DNA from: Planctomycetota bacterium
GTDB taxonomy: Bacteria; Planctomycetota; Phycisphaerae; UBA1845; UTPLA1
NCBI GenBank assembly: GCA_015654675.1
Contig: JAATGM010000019.1
Location: 62,001-126,000, forward strand
DNA length: 64,000 nucleotides
Direction: 5' to 3'
Below are positions 9,536 through 18,442 of this stretch, piece by piece. The number at the start of each line of letters is the position of its first letter. The first letter of the stretch is position 1. The translations under genes and the position numbers were made by a program. A model generated the notes under the pieces. The model did not search any database and was not told the DNA's origin. It saw nothing but the letters and a program-made list of their open reading frames with translations.

Positions 9536-11413
9536 TCATGGCGCGGGCCGGGGTGTTGGCGGCAATAGCTTCGGCTTGCCGAAATTGTCGAGCGTTACGA
9601 GCGGCCGGCTGGTGTCGGCGCCGGGGGCGGCAGGCAGCAGGTCGCGATTGGCGCCGCTGAGCTGCATTTCGAACAGATCGGCGCTGTTGGTCATGAACGC
9701 GGGGCGCGGGAGCTGCCATACGACGTCCGGCTGAGAGTCATCCTGCGAGCGGAGGGATTGCCAGGGTCGTTGCGATGCGGTCGCGACGTGCGGATCGGAG
9801 CCGACCGTGGCGGGCAGCGGCGGGACCAGCGTGTGCGGCGATGGTGCGCCATTCGAGCTTCCGTTGGATCGATCGGATCGTGTTTTCGTGCGGGTTGGAA
9901 TCGGCGCGATCGGCGAGATCGCAGGCGTCGGAGATCGGACCGGCCGCGGCGCGGGACTGGCCAGATCGGGCTTGGATTCCATTTCGGGAATCAGGTCCGT
10001 CGTCGATGGATTCGGATTGTTGGCGGCGCCGTCGGCGGTTCCGTTGTCGCCGCTCGCCATGGGCGGCGTGTCGGCGGGCTCAACCGTTGCCTTTCGGATG
10101 ACTGGCGGGCTGACCGGGGCTGGTGTCGGCGCCGACTCGGCGGCGTGGGCTGCCTCAACTGGCGGAGTCGTCTTGCTCTCGAACAGTACGTCAGCGTCGG
10201 GTTGCCGCGAACTAATCGTATTGGCGGGAGTTGAATCGTGCGTCTGCAACTCTACGACGGGATCGTTCTGCTTGGTCGAATTGTCGGAAGTCGCTCGGGA
10301 CGGTTGGGGGATGGTCGACGGTGCGGGTGCGTCCATCGGCGTCCAGCCGGTCGGGGCCGGCGCGGGGGCGGGCGAGTCATTGGGCGAGGCGATTGAGGCG
10401 CCTGCGTCCGGCTGAAGGGAGCCCGCGTTTCCATCAATTTGCACTTCGGCCGGCGCTGCATCGGCTTGCGTCGGCGGTGTGGCCAGCGGCGGGGGAGCGG
10501 GCGGCGGCGCCATGGCCGCGGTCGGCATTTCGAGCGGCTGCGGCGGAGGCGTCTGGTGGGTGTCGGACGGCGCTGTGTTCTTGTCGCCTGTGACCTGAAT
10601 GAGATGCGAGAAGGCCATGCCGAGGTTTCCGGCGCGGTCGAGGGCCGCGACGCGGAAAGTCAGACCGTGATCGGCGGCATCGTTCGGAATTGTGTAGGTG
10701 TACGAGCCCTCGGCCTCGAGGTCTTTCTGCAGGACAGTCCACGACGGATGCTCGCTTGAGAAATCGGTGCTGAGGCCGATTTCCACCGGCTGCTCTTTGA
10801 GATGGTAGTCGTGGGCCTTCCAGGTGATGACGACTGATTGACCGGGCTGATACCAGGCCTGGTTGGGGTCGACGATCAACTCGACATCGGGCAGCGTCGT
10901 ATCGACGTGATAGACGCGAACGGGCTCGGCAACGGGAACCTTTGCCGGCTCCTGACCGGGGCCGACGAAGCGCACGCCGTAGTCGCCATCGCCCGGCGCA
11001 TCGAACCAGTAGTAGGTTTCTATGCGACCGAGATAGCCGGCGCGCTGCCAATCGAATCCATTGTTGTCGGTGTACCAGACGGCGACTCGGGGGATTTCCT
11101 CGGGCTTGTAGCCGCCCGGCTGCCGGATGGGAACCAGTTTCTTATTCGTGAAATAGTGGAGCGGGTCTTCCTCGCGAGCGCGCGGCTCGGGCTGCAGGTC
11201 GGCGGCGGCCTTCATGTACGAGGGCTTGTCGTAGGTCCACTCAGGATAGTTCTTGGGCGGATCGAAGGGGGCCGGCCGATCCGACCGCGGCTTGGTTTCC
11301 GCAAGTTTGAACGGGGCGGGCTTGTTGCAGCCGAGGGCGAAAATTGCAATAGCACTTGCGGCGATGATGCACGCGAACGGGATTCGCGTTCGGGTGGTGG
11401 CTTGGCTCAACAT
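9536..11413 (-). CDS. Proline-rich lipoprotein with Ig-like segments, unknown function
   Basis: A 625-residue protein. The N-terminus carries a lipoprotein signal with lipobox ALGC (Cys about 29), and GAGGAA precedes the ATG at 11413. The next roughly 250 residues are globular: an aromatic-rich part (YYWFDAPGDGDYGVRF) then beta-sandwich-like sequence (VVITWKAHD, LTFRVAALDRAGN) resembling a fibronectin/Ig-like fold. The rest is low-complexity Pro/Ala/Thr-rich and probably disordered, possibly spanning the periplasm or binding the cell wall. I do not recognise the family. It is convergent to glcF and upstream of no obvious partner. Confidence 0.8.
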   Translation of the reverse strand: MLSQATTRTRIPFACIIAASAIAIFALGCNKPAPFKLAETKPRSDRPAPFDPPKNYPEWTYDKPSYMKAAADLQPEPRAREEDPLHYFTNKKLVPIRQPGGYKPEEIPRVAVWYTDNNGFDWQRAGYLGRIETYYWFDAPGDGDYGVRFVGPGQEPAKVPVAEPVRVYHVDTTLPDVELIVDPNQAWYQPGQSVVITWKAHDYHLKEQPVEIGLSTDFSSEHPSWTVLQKDLEAEGSYTYTIPNDAADHGLTFRVAALDRAGNLGMAFSHLIQVTGDKNTAPSDTHQTPPPQPLEMPTAAMAPPPAPPPLATPPTQADAAPAEVQIDGNAGSLQPDAGASIASPNDSPAPAPAPTGWTPMDAPAPSTIPQPSRATSDNSTKQNDPVVELQTHDSTPANTISSRQPDADVLFESKTTPPVEAAHAAESAPTPAPVSPPVIRKATVEPADTPPMASGDNGTADGAANNPNPSTTDLIPEMESKPDLASPAPRPVRSPTPAISPIAPIPTRTKTRSDRSNGSSNGAPSPHTLVPPLPATVGSDPHVATASQRPWQSLRSQDDSQPDVVWQLPRPAFMTNSADLFEMQLSGANRDLLPAAPGADTSRPLVTLDNFGKPKLLPPTPRPAP

Positions 11414-11542
11414 TCGCGTGGTTCCTCGTATTGCGCCGAGATCCGATGAAAGAGCTAAACAGTTATCGGAGAGTATTTGTGAGGGAATTCAGCGGATTGG
11501 CGGAGGATGACGATGAGGCGGGTACAGCCGATAATTGCTTGA

Positions 11543-12328
11543 TCAGCGTTGAAAACGAGCGACGATCCGGCGAAAGAACTTGAGTCCGTCAATTTCAGTA
11601 TTGTGATCCCGGGTCCAATCCGGTTTGTGGGTTTTCAGAATACATCGCTCGGGGTGGGGCATGAGCGCGAAGATTTTTCCGGTCGGGTCGCAGAGGCCGG
11701 CGATGTCGAACTCGCTGCCGTTGGGGTTGGCGGGGTAGTCGGGGCGAGCGCGCGGCGGGTCAACGTAGCGCAGCGCGACGCACTCGGCCTTTTTCAGTAG
11801 TGAGAACGCATTCTCGCTGGTCGAGTCGGCCGGGTTGTGTGCAATAACGAGCTTTCCCTCGCCGTGCGCGACGGGCAGATCAAACTCTTCGCCGGGTTCG
11901 AGTAGAAAACATGCCGATCGTTCCGCGCGCACGCGAACCCACCGCGCCTCGAAGCGGGCGGAGCCGTTCGAAGTCAGGGTCACCGCCGGAAGCCCCGGTC
12001 CGGGAAGCAGGCCGGCTTTGACCAGCACCTGGAAACCGTTGCAGATTCCAAGCACGAATTTGTCGGCCGCTATGAACGCGGCGATGGCCGGGCCGAGCCG
12101 GTGCATCAACTGGTTAGCGAGGATTTTTCCGGAGGCGATGTCATCGCCGTAGCTGAACCCGCCGGGGACCGCCAGGACCTGAAAGTCGTTGATGATCGCG
12201 GGATTCTCGATCAGGCGATTGATGTGGATGCGTTCGGGGCTGGCGCCGGCAAGCTCGAAAGCGAATGCAGTCTCTTCGTCGCAGTTGGTGCCGGCGGCAC
12301 GCAGAACGAGGACGCGGGGTTTGACCAT
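11543..12328 (-). CDS. purQ: Phosphoribosylformylglycinamidine synthase, glutaminase subunit PurQ
   Basis: A 261-residue class I glutamine amidotransferase that supplies ammonia for the fourth step of purine synthesis. The nucleophile is Cys96 in GICNGFQ; the catalytic His lies in LMPHPER near the C-terminus. PGGFSYGDDI is the PurQ-specific glycine-rich motif. The length fits the longer PurQ form that works with PurS and small PurL; neither is in the window. The start codon lies within a CCATGG, back-to-back with the following plus-strand transporter genes. Confidence 0.95.
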   Translation of the reverse strand: MVKPRVLVLRAAGTNCDEETAFAFELAGASPERIHINRLIENPAIINDFQVLAVPGGFSYGDDIASGKILANQLMHRLGPAIAAFIAADKFVLGICNGFQVLVKAGLLPGPGLPAVTLTSNGSARFEARWVRVRAERSACFLLEPGEEFDLPVAHGEGKLVIAHNPADSTSENAFSLLKKAECVALRYVDPPRARPDYPANPNGSEFDIAGLCDPTGKIFALMPHPERCILKTHKPDWTRDHNTEIDGLKFFRRIVARFQR

Positions 12329-12407
12329 GGTGGGATTCTATAGAGGTCCGACGTGGTCGCTATGCGAGATTTTGACACTCCCGGCAGGCAGACGGACAAT
12401 TACGCAG

Positions 12408-13301
12408 GTGTGGCGAACAGCGTTACTGGTGCTGGCAACGGCGACGGTCGCAACGGCGGCCTTGGTCGGCCGCGCGCGTTTGGCCGAGCACGCAGGCGTC
12501 AGCAGACCTGAGCGATTCGGCCCGCCCAATCGAATCATCTCACTCGCTCCGGCGCTGACGGAGATGGCCTGTGCGATCGGGCTTCGCGACCGTCTGGTCG
12601 GCCGATCGAGCTATTGCGACTACCCGCCAGAGGTGAAGAACCTGCCAGAGGTCGGGGGGCTGCTGGACCCGAGTATCGAGCGCATCATTCGACTCCAGCC
12701 GGACTTATTGCTGGTTTCGAAGGCGGGGCGGGATCTTCGCGGACAACTCGACGCGGCCGGTCTGGAATACCTCGTTCTGCCAAATGAGTCGTTGGACGAC
12801 GTTTTTGCGTCTATTGCGCTGCTCGGAAAGACAAGTGGGAGCGAGGCTGCCGCCACTGACCTTGCATCAAGGATGAAGGAGCGGATCGCCGCGGTTTCGC
12901 AGCAAGGAGCGGGTCGCACTCCGAAGCGCGTGTTAGTGGCTATTACGGCCAGCCGACTTCCGATGTCGCCGCCGTGGGTGGCGGGGCCGAAGTCCTATCT
13001 CGGGTCGCTGGTGGGGTTGGCTGGACACCATGCCGTGCCCGACGACATGGGGGCGGAGTATGGCGAGATTTCCATCGAAGATGTGCTTCGCGCGAACCCG
13101 GACGTGATTATTGAGATCCGTGGATTGGCGGGTGAGCCGAAAGACGTGTCAGCCGATGCCCGGGACGCCTGGGGGACGCTGGGTGACTTGAAGGCGGTAC
13201 GAGATCGACGCGTATTTGTTCTGAACGGGGCCCAGCATGTCATTCCCGGGCCGCGGTGCGTTGACACGCTGGAGGAGCTGGCGCGGCTCCTGGAGCATTG
13301 A
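12408..13301 (+). CDS. Periplasmic binding protein of a cobalamin/iron-chelate ABC transporter (BtuF/FecB-like)
   Basis: About 297 residues from a GTG start chosen because it opens a signal peptide/anchor (WRTALLVLATATVATAALVG). Earlier in-frame starts would reach into purQ. The mature part is a Peripl_BP_2 (TroA-like) fold: RIISLAPALTEMACAIG, YCDYPPEV, EVGGLLDPSIERI, ending with a helix after CVDTLEELARL. YCDYP and the E-x-GG-x-L pattern resemble BtuF. The gene is followed immediately by its ATPase and permease. The ligand (corrinoid versus siderophore) cannot be settled because no riboswitch or TonB receptor is adjacent. Confidence 0.85.
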   Translation: MWRTALLVLATATVATAALVGRARLAEHAGVSRPERFGPPNRIISLAPALTEMACAIGLRDRLVGRSSYCDYPPEVKNLPEVGGLLDPSIERIIRLQPDLLLVSKAGRDLRGQLDAAGLEYLVLPNESLDDVFASIALLGKTSGSEAAATDLASRMKERIAAVSQQGAGRTPKRVLVAITASRLPMSPPWVAGPKSYLGSLVGLAGHHAVPDDMGAEYGEISIEDVLRANPDVIIEIRGLAGEPKDVSADARDAWGTLGDLKAVRDRRVFVLNGAQHVIPGPRCVDTLEELARLLEH

Positions 13302-13306
13302 CGCCG

Positions 13307-14074
13307 ATGGCACTGTCGGCGGAGTCGGTTCGAGTTGAGCGCCTTGGGCGGATGGTATTGCGCGATGTCTCGCTTTCGATTCAAGAAGGCGAGAGCGTCT
13401 GCATCGTGGGGCCGAATGGAGCGGGTAAATCGACGCTGATGCTCGCCATGGCCGGGCTACTCCCGGTTCAAAGCGGGCGAGTCATATTGGACGCGCAGCC
13501 GTTAAGCGGTCGCTCGCGGCGCGAGTTGGCACGACAGGTCGCGTACGTGCCGCAATCGTATGACGGGTATGCAGGATTTCGCGTGGCGGATGTGCTGGCT
13601 TCCGCGCGGTTCGCGCATCTGCATCCGCTGGCCGAACATGGCGATGCGGACGAGCGCGTCATTGCGAAAGAGGCGCGGGCGTGCGAGTTAGAGCCGCTGA
13701 TGGGGCGGACACTGGGCACACTGTCGGCCGGCGAACGGCAAAAGGTTTGGATTGCCTCGGCGCTTGTGCAGGAGCCGCGTTTTCTGCTATTGGACGAGCC
13801 CACGTCGGCCCTGGACGCGAAGTACGTCGTGACGATGGTGCGACTGTTGCGGGCCGAACGCGAGCAGGGGCGAGCGGTGCTGGTGATCTGCCATGATTTG
13901 AACGTCGCCGCGGCGCTGGGTGGGCGAGTGGCCGCATTGCGCGACGGAACGATGATATATGACGGGCCTGTGGAGGGATTTCTGACGCGCGATCTGCTTG
14001 AGGGCGTGTTCTCCGCGAAGTTCCGCATTTACGCATCCGGCGGGGATCGGCCGTTTGTGGCGCCGGAGTGTTGA
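13307..14074 (+). CDS. ABC transporter ATP-binding protein (BtuD/FecE-like)
   Basis: A 255-residue ATPase energising the metal-chelate importer. Walker A is GPNGAGKST, Q-loop YVPQSYDGYAGF, signature LSAGERQ, Walker B FLLLDEPTSALD, and switch His in VICHDLN. The start at 13307 lies five bases after the stop of the binding-protein gene, with TGGAG upstream. It clusters with FecE/BtuD-type ATPases by sequence feel rather than with exporters. Confidence 0.92.
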   Translation: MALSAESVRVERLGRMVLRDVSLSIQEGESVCIVGPNGAGKSTLMLAMAGLLPVQSGRVILDAQPLSGRSRRELARQVAYVPQSYDGYAGFRVADVLASARFAHLHPLAEHGDADERVIAKEARACELEPLMGRTLGTLSAGERQKVWIASALVQEPRFLLLDEPTSALDAKYVVTMVRLLRAEREQGRAVLVICHDLNVAAALGGRVAALRDGTMIYDGPVEGFLTRDLLEGVFSAKFRIYASGGDRPFVAPEC

Positions 14075-14078
14075 ATTG

Positions 14079-15113
14079 ATGCGAACATCGAAACGGACCG
14101 CGATGATCGTTCTGGCGTTGCTGCTGCTTGCAACGCTGGCGCTGGCGCCGCTTTCCGGCGCGACGGCCATGACCTGGAGCGATGTATCGAGCGGATGGCG
14201 GGGCGCGGCCACGACGAACGGGCAGATTTTCTGGGGCTGGCGCGTGCCGCGCGTGGGCATGGCGGCCGTGGCCGGAGCGGCGCTGGCGGTGGCGGGTTGC
14301 GTGTTTCAGGCGTTGTTTCGCAATCCGCTGGCCGAGCCGTTTACGCTGGGCGTCGCAAGCGGGGCCTCGCTGGGCGCGGCCATGGGGCTGCACTTCGGGT
14401 GGACTGGCGCGGTATTCGGAATGCGATTTGTGCCGACGTTGACGCTGCTGGCGTTCGCTGGGGCGTCGCTTTCAATCGTGCTGGTGTGGTCGATTGCGCG
14501 GCTGCGCGGCGGCGGGTCGACCAACACACTGCTGCTGGGCGGCGTGGCGATTGGATTTGTATGCGCGGCGGCGATTCTGTTAATGCAGTTTCTGTCAGCG
14601 CGACCGGTGACGAATGAGATCGTTCGGTGGCTCATGGGCTCAGTCGATCGAGCGGGTGCTGCCGGGGTGCTTGAGACGATTCCGTTTGTGGCCGCGGGAC
14701 TGGCGGTAGTCTGGTATCTGCACAAGTCACTGGACTTGCTGATGATGGGGGAACTCGTGGCGGCCGGAAGGGGTGTGAACGTCGGCCGGGCGCGCGGCGC
14801 GGCTTACTTTGCGGCATCGCTGATTACGGCAGCGGTGGTCGCGCAGTGCGGGCCGATCGCGTTTGTCGGATTGCTCGTGCCGCACATGATGCGCGGGCTG
14901 ATCGGCCCGGGACATCGGCTCTTGCTGCCCGCGGCGGCTCTGGGCGGCGCAATTTTTCTGCCGTGGTGTGACGTCGCGGCGGCAAACCTATTGCGTTGGA
15001 TGCGGGATTCGGCGCTGCAGATTCCGGTCGGGGTCATCACCAACTTTCTGGGCGGGCTATTCTTCATTTATCTGCTGCTGACGCGGCGAGAAGATTCGAT
15101 GCTTTCGACGTAA
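14079..15113 (+). CDS. ABC transporter permease (FecCD/BtuC family)
   Basis: A 344-residue inner-membrane permease with roughly nine to ten hydrophobic helices. Family signatures are RVPRVGMAAVAGAALAVAG, RNPLAEPFTLGVASG and FVGLLVPHMMRGLIGPGHR. It starts four bases after the ATPase gene stop. Only one permease gene is present, so a homodimer like BtuC is expected. It is followed closely by a phosphatase gene that may be in the same transcript. Confidence 0.93.
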   Translation: MRTSKRTAMIVLALLLLATLALAPLSGATAMTWSDVSSGWRGAATTNGQIFWGWRVPRVGMAAVAGAALAVAGCVFQALFRNPLAEPFTLGVASGASLGAAMGLHFGWTGAVFGMRFVPTLTLLAFAGASLSIVLVWSIARLRGGGSTNTLLLGGVAIGFVCAAAILLMQFLSARPVTNEIVRWLMGSVDRAGAAGVLETIPFVAAGLAVVWYLHKSLDLLMMGELVAAGRGVNVGRARGAAYFAASLITAAVVAQCGPIAFVGLLVPHMMRGLIGPGHRLLLPAAALGGAIFLPWCDVAAANLLRWMRDSALQIPVGVITNFLGGLFFIYLLLTRREDSMLST

Positions 15114-15120
15114 GGGCGTG

Positions 15121-15741
15121 ATGCAGGAAACCACGACGCGATCGGACTCGGGCACAAACGAATTGCAAAAGCGATCGCGTCGACGGGCCTTTCTGATTGC
15201 GGCGATCGCAGCGATCGTGATCGGCAATATTGTCACGTTCTCGCTGATCTGGCGAAACCAGTATCCGCGGCGATTTGCGCCGGTGCAGGCGGGTGTGCTC
15301 TACCGATCGGCGCAACCGACGGGCGCCCAGCTCACGCGACTGGCGGATACGTACGGAATCAAGACAGTCGTGATCGCGCGCGATGGCAACAGCCCGCGAA
15401 TTGCCGATGAATGCGCCGCGGCGGCGAAGGCGGGCGTCAACGTTGTGCACATTCCGATCGAGAGCCGAAGCGAGATTCGGCCCGAGTGGCTGGCGGAATT
15501 CTGGCGCGTGGTTGACTCGCCGGCGAATCAGCCAGTGTTGGTTCATTGCGCGGCGGGCCGTCACCGGACGGGATACTTGTGCGCGATGTACCGAATTGAA
15601 CGGCAGGGTTGGGAGCCGGCACGAGCGCGGGAAGAGATGCTGGGATTCGGATTCGACGACGACGATCAGGGAGTTGTGCTCAAACAGTTCGATCGGTTCG
15701 CGGCCGAGCGGGCCGGGCATCCGTCAACTCAATCGCGATAA
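15121..15741 (+). CDS. Membrane-anchored dual-specificity/tyrosine phosphatase-like protein
   Basis: A 206-residue protein with one N-terminal membrane anchor (about residues 23-44) and a cysteine-phosphatase domain with the P-loop HCAAGRHRTG (nucleophile Cys143, Arg149). The segment VLYRSAQPTGAQLTRLADTYGIKTVV is typical of the DSP/Siw14-like group. It could act on phosphotyrosine, phosphoinositides or inorganic polyphosphates; sequence alone does not decide. The ATG at 15121 is preferred over GTG at 15118 because AAGGGC lies at a suitable distance. It ends six bases from the convergent lptB stop. Confidence 0.85.
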   Translation: MQETTTRSDSGTNELQKRSRRRAFLIAAIAAIVIGNIVTFSLIWRNQYPRRFAPVQAGVLYRSAQPTGAQLTRLADTYGIKTVVIARDGNSPRIADECAAAAKAGVNVVHIPIESRSEIRPEWLAEFWRVVDSPANQPVLVHCAAGRHRTGYLCAMYRIERQGWEPARAREEMLGFGFDDDDQGVVLKQFDRFAAERAGHPSTQSR

Positions 15742-15747
15742 GTCGTA

Positions 15748-16545
15748 TCAACCGGCCGGCGGCGGGGTCGAAGGGGTGGATCCGGGGCGCTGGTCGAATT
15801 CGTCGCCCTTGAATGTCGTTCCAAGATAGGCGCGGCGAACAACGTCGTTGTTGATCAGATCGCGCGGCGCGCCTTCGGCGATGACCTTGCTTTCGTGAAT
15901 GATGTAGCTGCGGTCGGTGACGTAGAGCGTCTCGCGGACATTGTGATCGGTGAGCAGGATGCTGAGGCCGAATTTCTGCTTGAGGGCGAGAATCTCGCGC
16001 TGCAGGTCCTGCACGGCGATGGGGTCGACGCCGCTGAAGGGCTCGTCCAGCAGGATCAGCTTCGGACGGGTGACGAGCGCCCGCGCGATTTCGAGCTTGC
16101 GGCGCTCGCCGCCGGAGAGGGTGCGGGCTTCCTGCCGGCTGACATGCGACAGTCCGAACTGCGACATCAATTCCACGGCACGCTGCCGACGCTCGCGACC
16201 GGAGAGACCTTCCATCATTTCGAGAATGGCGAGCAGGTTTTGCTCGACGGTGAGCCGAACGAAAACGCTGCTTTCCTGGGATAGGTAGCCGATTCCCTTT
16301 TGAGCGCGGCGGTACATCGGCAGATCGCTGATTTCCTCGTTATTGAAATAGACCTGACCACCGTCCGGTTTGATCATGCCGATGGTCATGCGAAAGCTGG
16401 TGGTCTTGCCGGCGCCATTTCGCCCGAGCAGCCCGACGATCTCCGCTCGGCCGACGTGAAAATTGACTTTGTTTACAACGGTTCGCCCCGAGTAGATTTT
16501 TACGAGATCGCGCGCTTCGAGCAGGTGATTGTTGGGCGAGGTCAT
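15748..16545 (-). CDS. lptB: Lipopolysaccharide export ATP-binding protein LptB
   Basis: A 265-residue ABC ATPase of the LptB2FG complex that drives LPS extraction from the inner membrane. Walker A GRNGAGKT (residues 41-48), LSGGERRKLEIARAL, LLDEPFSGVDPIAV and TDHNVRETL are diagnostic LptB motifs. A short Pro-rich tail is extra. No lptA, lptC, lptF or lptG is adjacent. It lies 90 bases downstream of the signal peptidase gene on the same strand and may be co-transcribed. Confidence 0.93.
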   Translation of the reverse strand: MTSPNNHLLEARDLVKIYSGRTVVNKVNFHVGRAEIVGLLGRNGAGKTTSFRMTIGMIKPDGGQVYFNNEEISDLPMYRRAQKGIGYLSQESSVFVRLTVEQNLLAILEMMEGLSGRERRQRAVELMSQFGLSHVSRQEARTLSGGERRKLEIARALVTRPKLILLDEPFSGVDPIAVQDLQREILALKQKFGLSILLTDHNVRETLYVTDRSYIIHESKVIAEGAPRDLINNDVVRRAYLGTTFKGDEFDQRPGSTPSTPPPAG

Positions 16546-16635
16546 AAGGACATTCCCCAGGGCCGGAAGCGCGCGGCGCAGACTCGGAACAGGTTTTCGG
16601 AAGGCCTTTTCAAGCTCTATTCGAACTCGAGACGG

Positions 16636-18297
16636 TTATTTGATTGGCCGCATTCGGCCCACATTGGGCACCACCGGCAGACCGCGTTCGCCAAGCCGGT
16701 GGCCGGACGGCCAATATACGAAGAACGCCTGTCCGATCAACTGATCGGCCGGGACCGTGCCACGTTGATATGCATCGCCGCGGCGAAGGACGAAATCGCC
16801 TTTTTCCCACCAGAGGCGCGAATCCTTGCTGGCCGGGCTGTTATCGCCACAGACGAAGAACTCGCCCTCGCGCAGATAGATCGGGTTGTTGGCGGTTCCC
16901 CATGCGGCGACATTGCCCATGACGTAGGGGTTGGTATGTCCCATGTCCGATTCGGTGGGAATACTGCGATAGAAGACATCGCGCTGCACAGAAAGATGCC
17001 GGACTTCGAGCGGCATTCCGCGGGCCGAGATGGCGACCTGGGCGGGTCGATCGTCGCCGTCAAACGGACCGGTGGCACCAGCGCCCTTAAGGAGCCGCGA
17101 AGGGTCGGGCTTGTACTGGCTGTCATTCGTCTGGACGACAACGCGTTCGTCGATGCGGAGCAGGACGCGATAGTCGGCATTCTGGAAATCAATGAGATGT
17201 TCTTTGCCGGGCGCGAGGGGATCGATTTTCGCGCTGGAGAGCGGCCGCCACGGCGCGTCGCCGGTGCGATGCGCCAGGGTGACGGTTCCGTCGGCCTGCA
17301 TCGTCGCCTGGAATTCGTCATTGTTGCGCGAAAGGAAAGTCGAGAACTCGCCCTTTGTCGCGGCCGGTTCGAGGACGAAGCGCAGCCGCACGTCACCGAC
17401 ATAGCGAAGATCATGTCCGCTGCTTTGAAATGACCTGGTGTTGTATGCGTAGAAGTCCGCGATCGGCTTACCGGCGAGGCGTAACGAATGCACGGCGTCG
17501 TCGCGGCCGTCGAATTTTACATGCGGCGTCGATGCGTCCCAGCCGGTCGCAGCGGGAAGTCCGCCGGCGTTCCAGAATGGCGCATCGACGACACTATTGA
17601 TCGGCGGGTAGTCGTGGTCGTAGTGAATCATCCAAAGCGCGTCCTGGGCGGAGTCGGACTTGCGTTGGATTCGAAGGGCCTTTGAGAGCGAATCGAGGTC
17701 AGCGGCGGTCAGCCCGCGGTTGGGCGCGGCGAGCGGATCGGAAAGGAGCTTTCGCCGCAGGTCGGCCGAGAGCTGGTCGGCTGGGGCGGTGTAGATGTCT
17801 CCGTCGATGATTTCGAGCGCTTCATTGGGCAGACCGATGAGACGTTTGATGTAGTTCTGCTTTCCGTCGAGTGGGTTCTTGAAAACGACGACCGACCATC
17901 GTTGCGGCCCGAGCAATTGGCCGCCGAAGTCGTAGGGCCATTTGAGGACGAGGATGCGGTCGCCGCTCTCGGTGGGCTGCTGGTCGCTTGGGCCGCCGAC
18001 GATGTCATTATGGGAGTTGCAATTCGGGCAAGTGATCGCAACCTGGCTACGCAGGACGTCCTCATTGGCGTCTACGCTGAAGGCGAACGGATAGCGGCAG
18101 TTCGAGCAACGGTGTATGGCGTGCCGCCCGTAGAGTGACGGGGCCATCGAGCCGGTCGGGATGACAAAGGCCTCGGCGACAAACGCGCGAAAGACGAACG
18201 CCAGGATGAAGGCGATGATGATGGAGTCGATCGTGTCGCGAATGCCATCGCCGGAGCGCGGCGGCGGGCGGCTTGGAACTGTTTTGTCGGACGGCAT
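16636..18297 (-). CDS. lepB: Signal peptidase I with zinc-ribbon insert and large extra domain
   Basis: A 553-residue type I signal peptidase, far longer than the usual 250-320. One N-terminal membrane segment (residues 23-44) precedes the catalytic box PTGSMAPSL (Ser50). The general base is Lys151 in KRLIGLPNE. Box E appears late as CGDNSPASKDSR. Two insertions stand out. One is CSNC (64-67) with CPNC (90-93), a probable zinc ribbon directly after the active-site Ser. The other spans roughly residues 180-460, with a beta-rich, concanavalin/LamG-like texture (HLIDFQNADYRVLLRIDERVV). It should process exported proteins, which are numerous here. The start is back-to-back with the lipid kinase region. 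Confidence 0.9.
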   Translation of the reverse strand: MPSDKTVPSRPPPRSGDGIRDTIDSIIIAFILAFVFRAFVAEAFVIPTGSMAPSLYGRHAIHRCSNCRYPFAFSVDANEDVLRSQVAITCPNCNSHNDIVGGPSDQQPTESGDRILVLKWPYDFGGQLLGPQRWSVVVFKNPLDGKQNYIKRLIGLPNEALEIIDGDIYTAPADQLSADLRRKLLSDPLAAPNRGLTAADLDSLSKALRIQRKSDSAQDALWMIHYDHDYPPINSVVDAPFWNAGGLPAATGWDASTPHVKFDGRDDAVHSLRLAGKPIADFYAYNTRSFQSSGHDLRYVGDVRLRFVLEPAATKGEFSTFLSRNNDEFQATMQADGTVTLAHRTGDAPWRPLSSAKIDPLAPGKEHLIDFQNADYRVLLRIDERVVVQTNDSQYKPDPSRLLKGAGATGPFDGDDRPAQVAISARGMPLEVRHLSVQRDVFYRSIPTESDMGHTNPYVMGNVAAWGTANNPIYLREGEFFVCGDNSPASKDSRLWWEKGDFVLRRGDAYQRGTVPADQLIGQAFFVYWPSGHRLGERGLPVVPNVGRMRPIK

Positions 18298-18442
18298 GAA
18301 TGTTCTCTGGGACGATCAGCGGGTCAGAGATAGAAACGAGACGGCGAGACCGGCTGCACGCAGCTTGACATTAGTATCGGAGGCCGGGAGGGTCAAGAAT
18401 CCGGCCGAATCAGCGAGGAAGGCATTGGCAGCGACTATTCCG

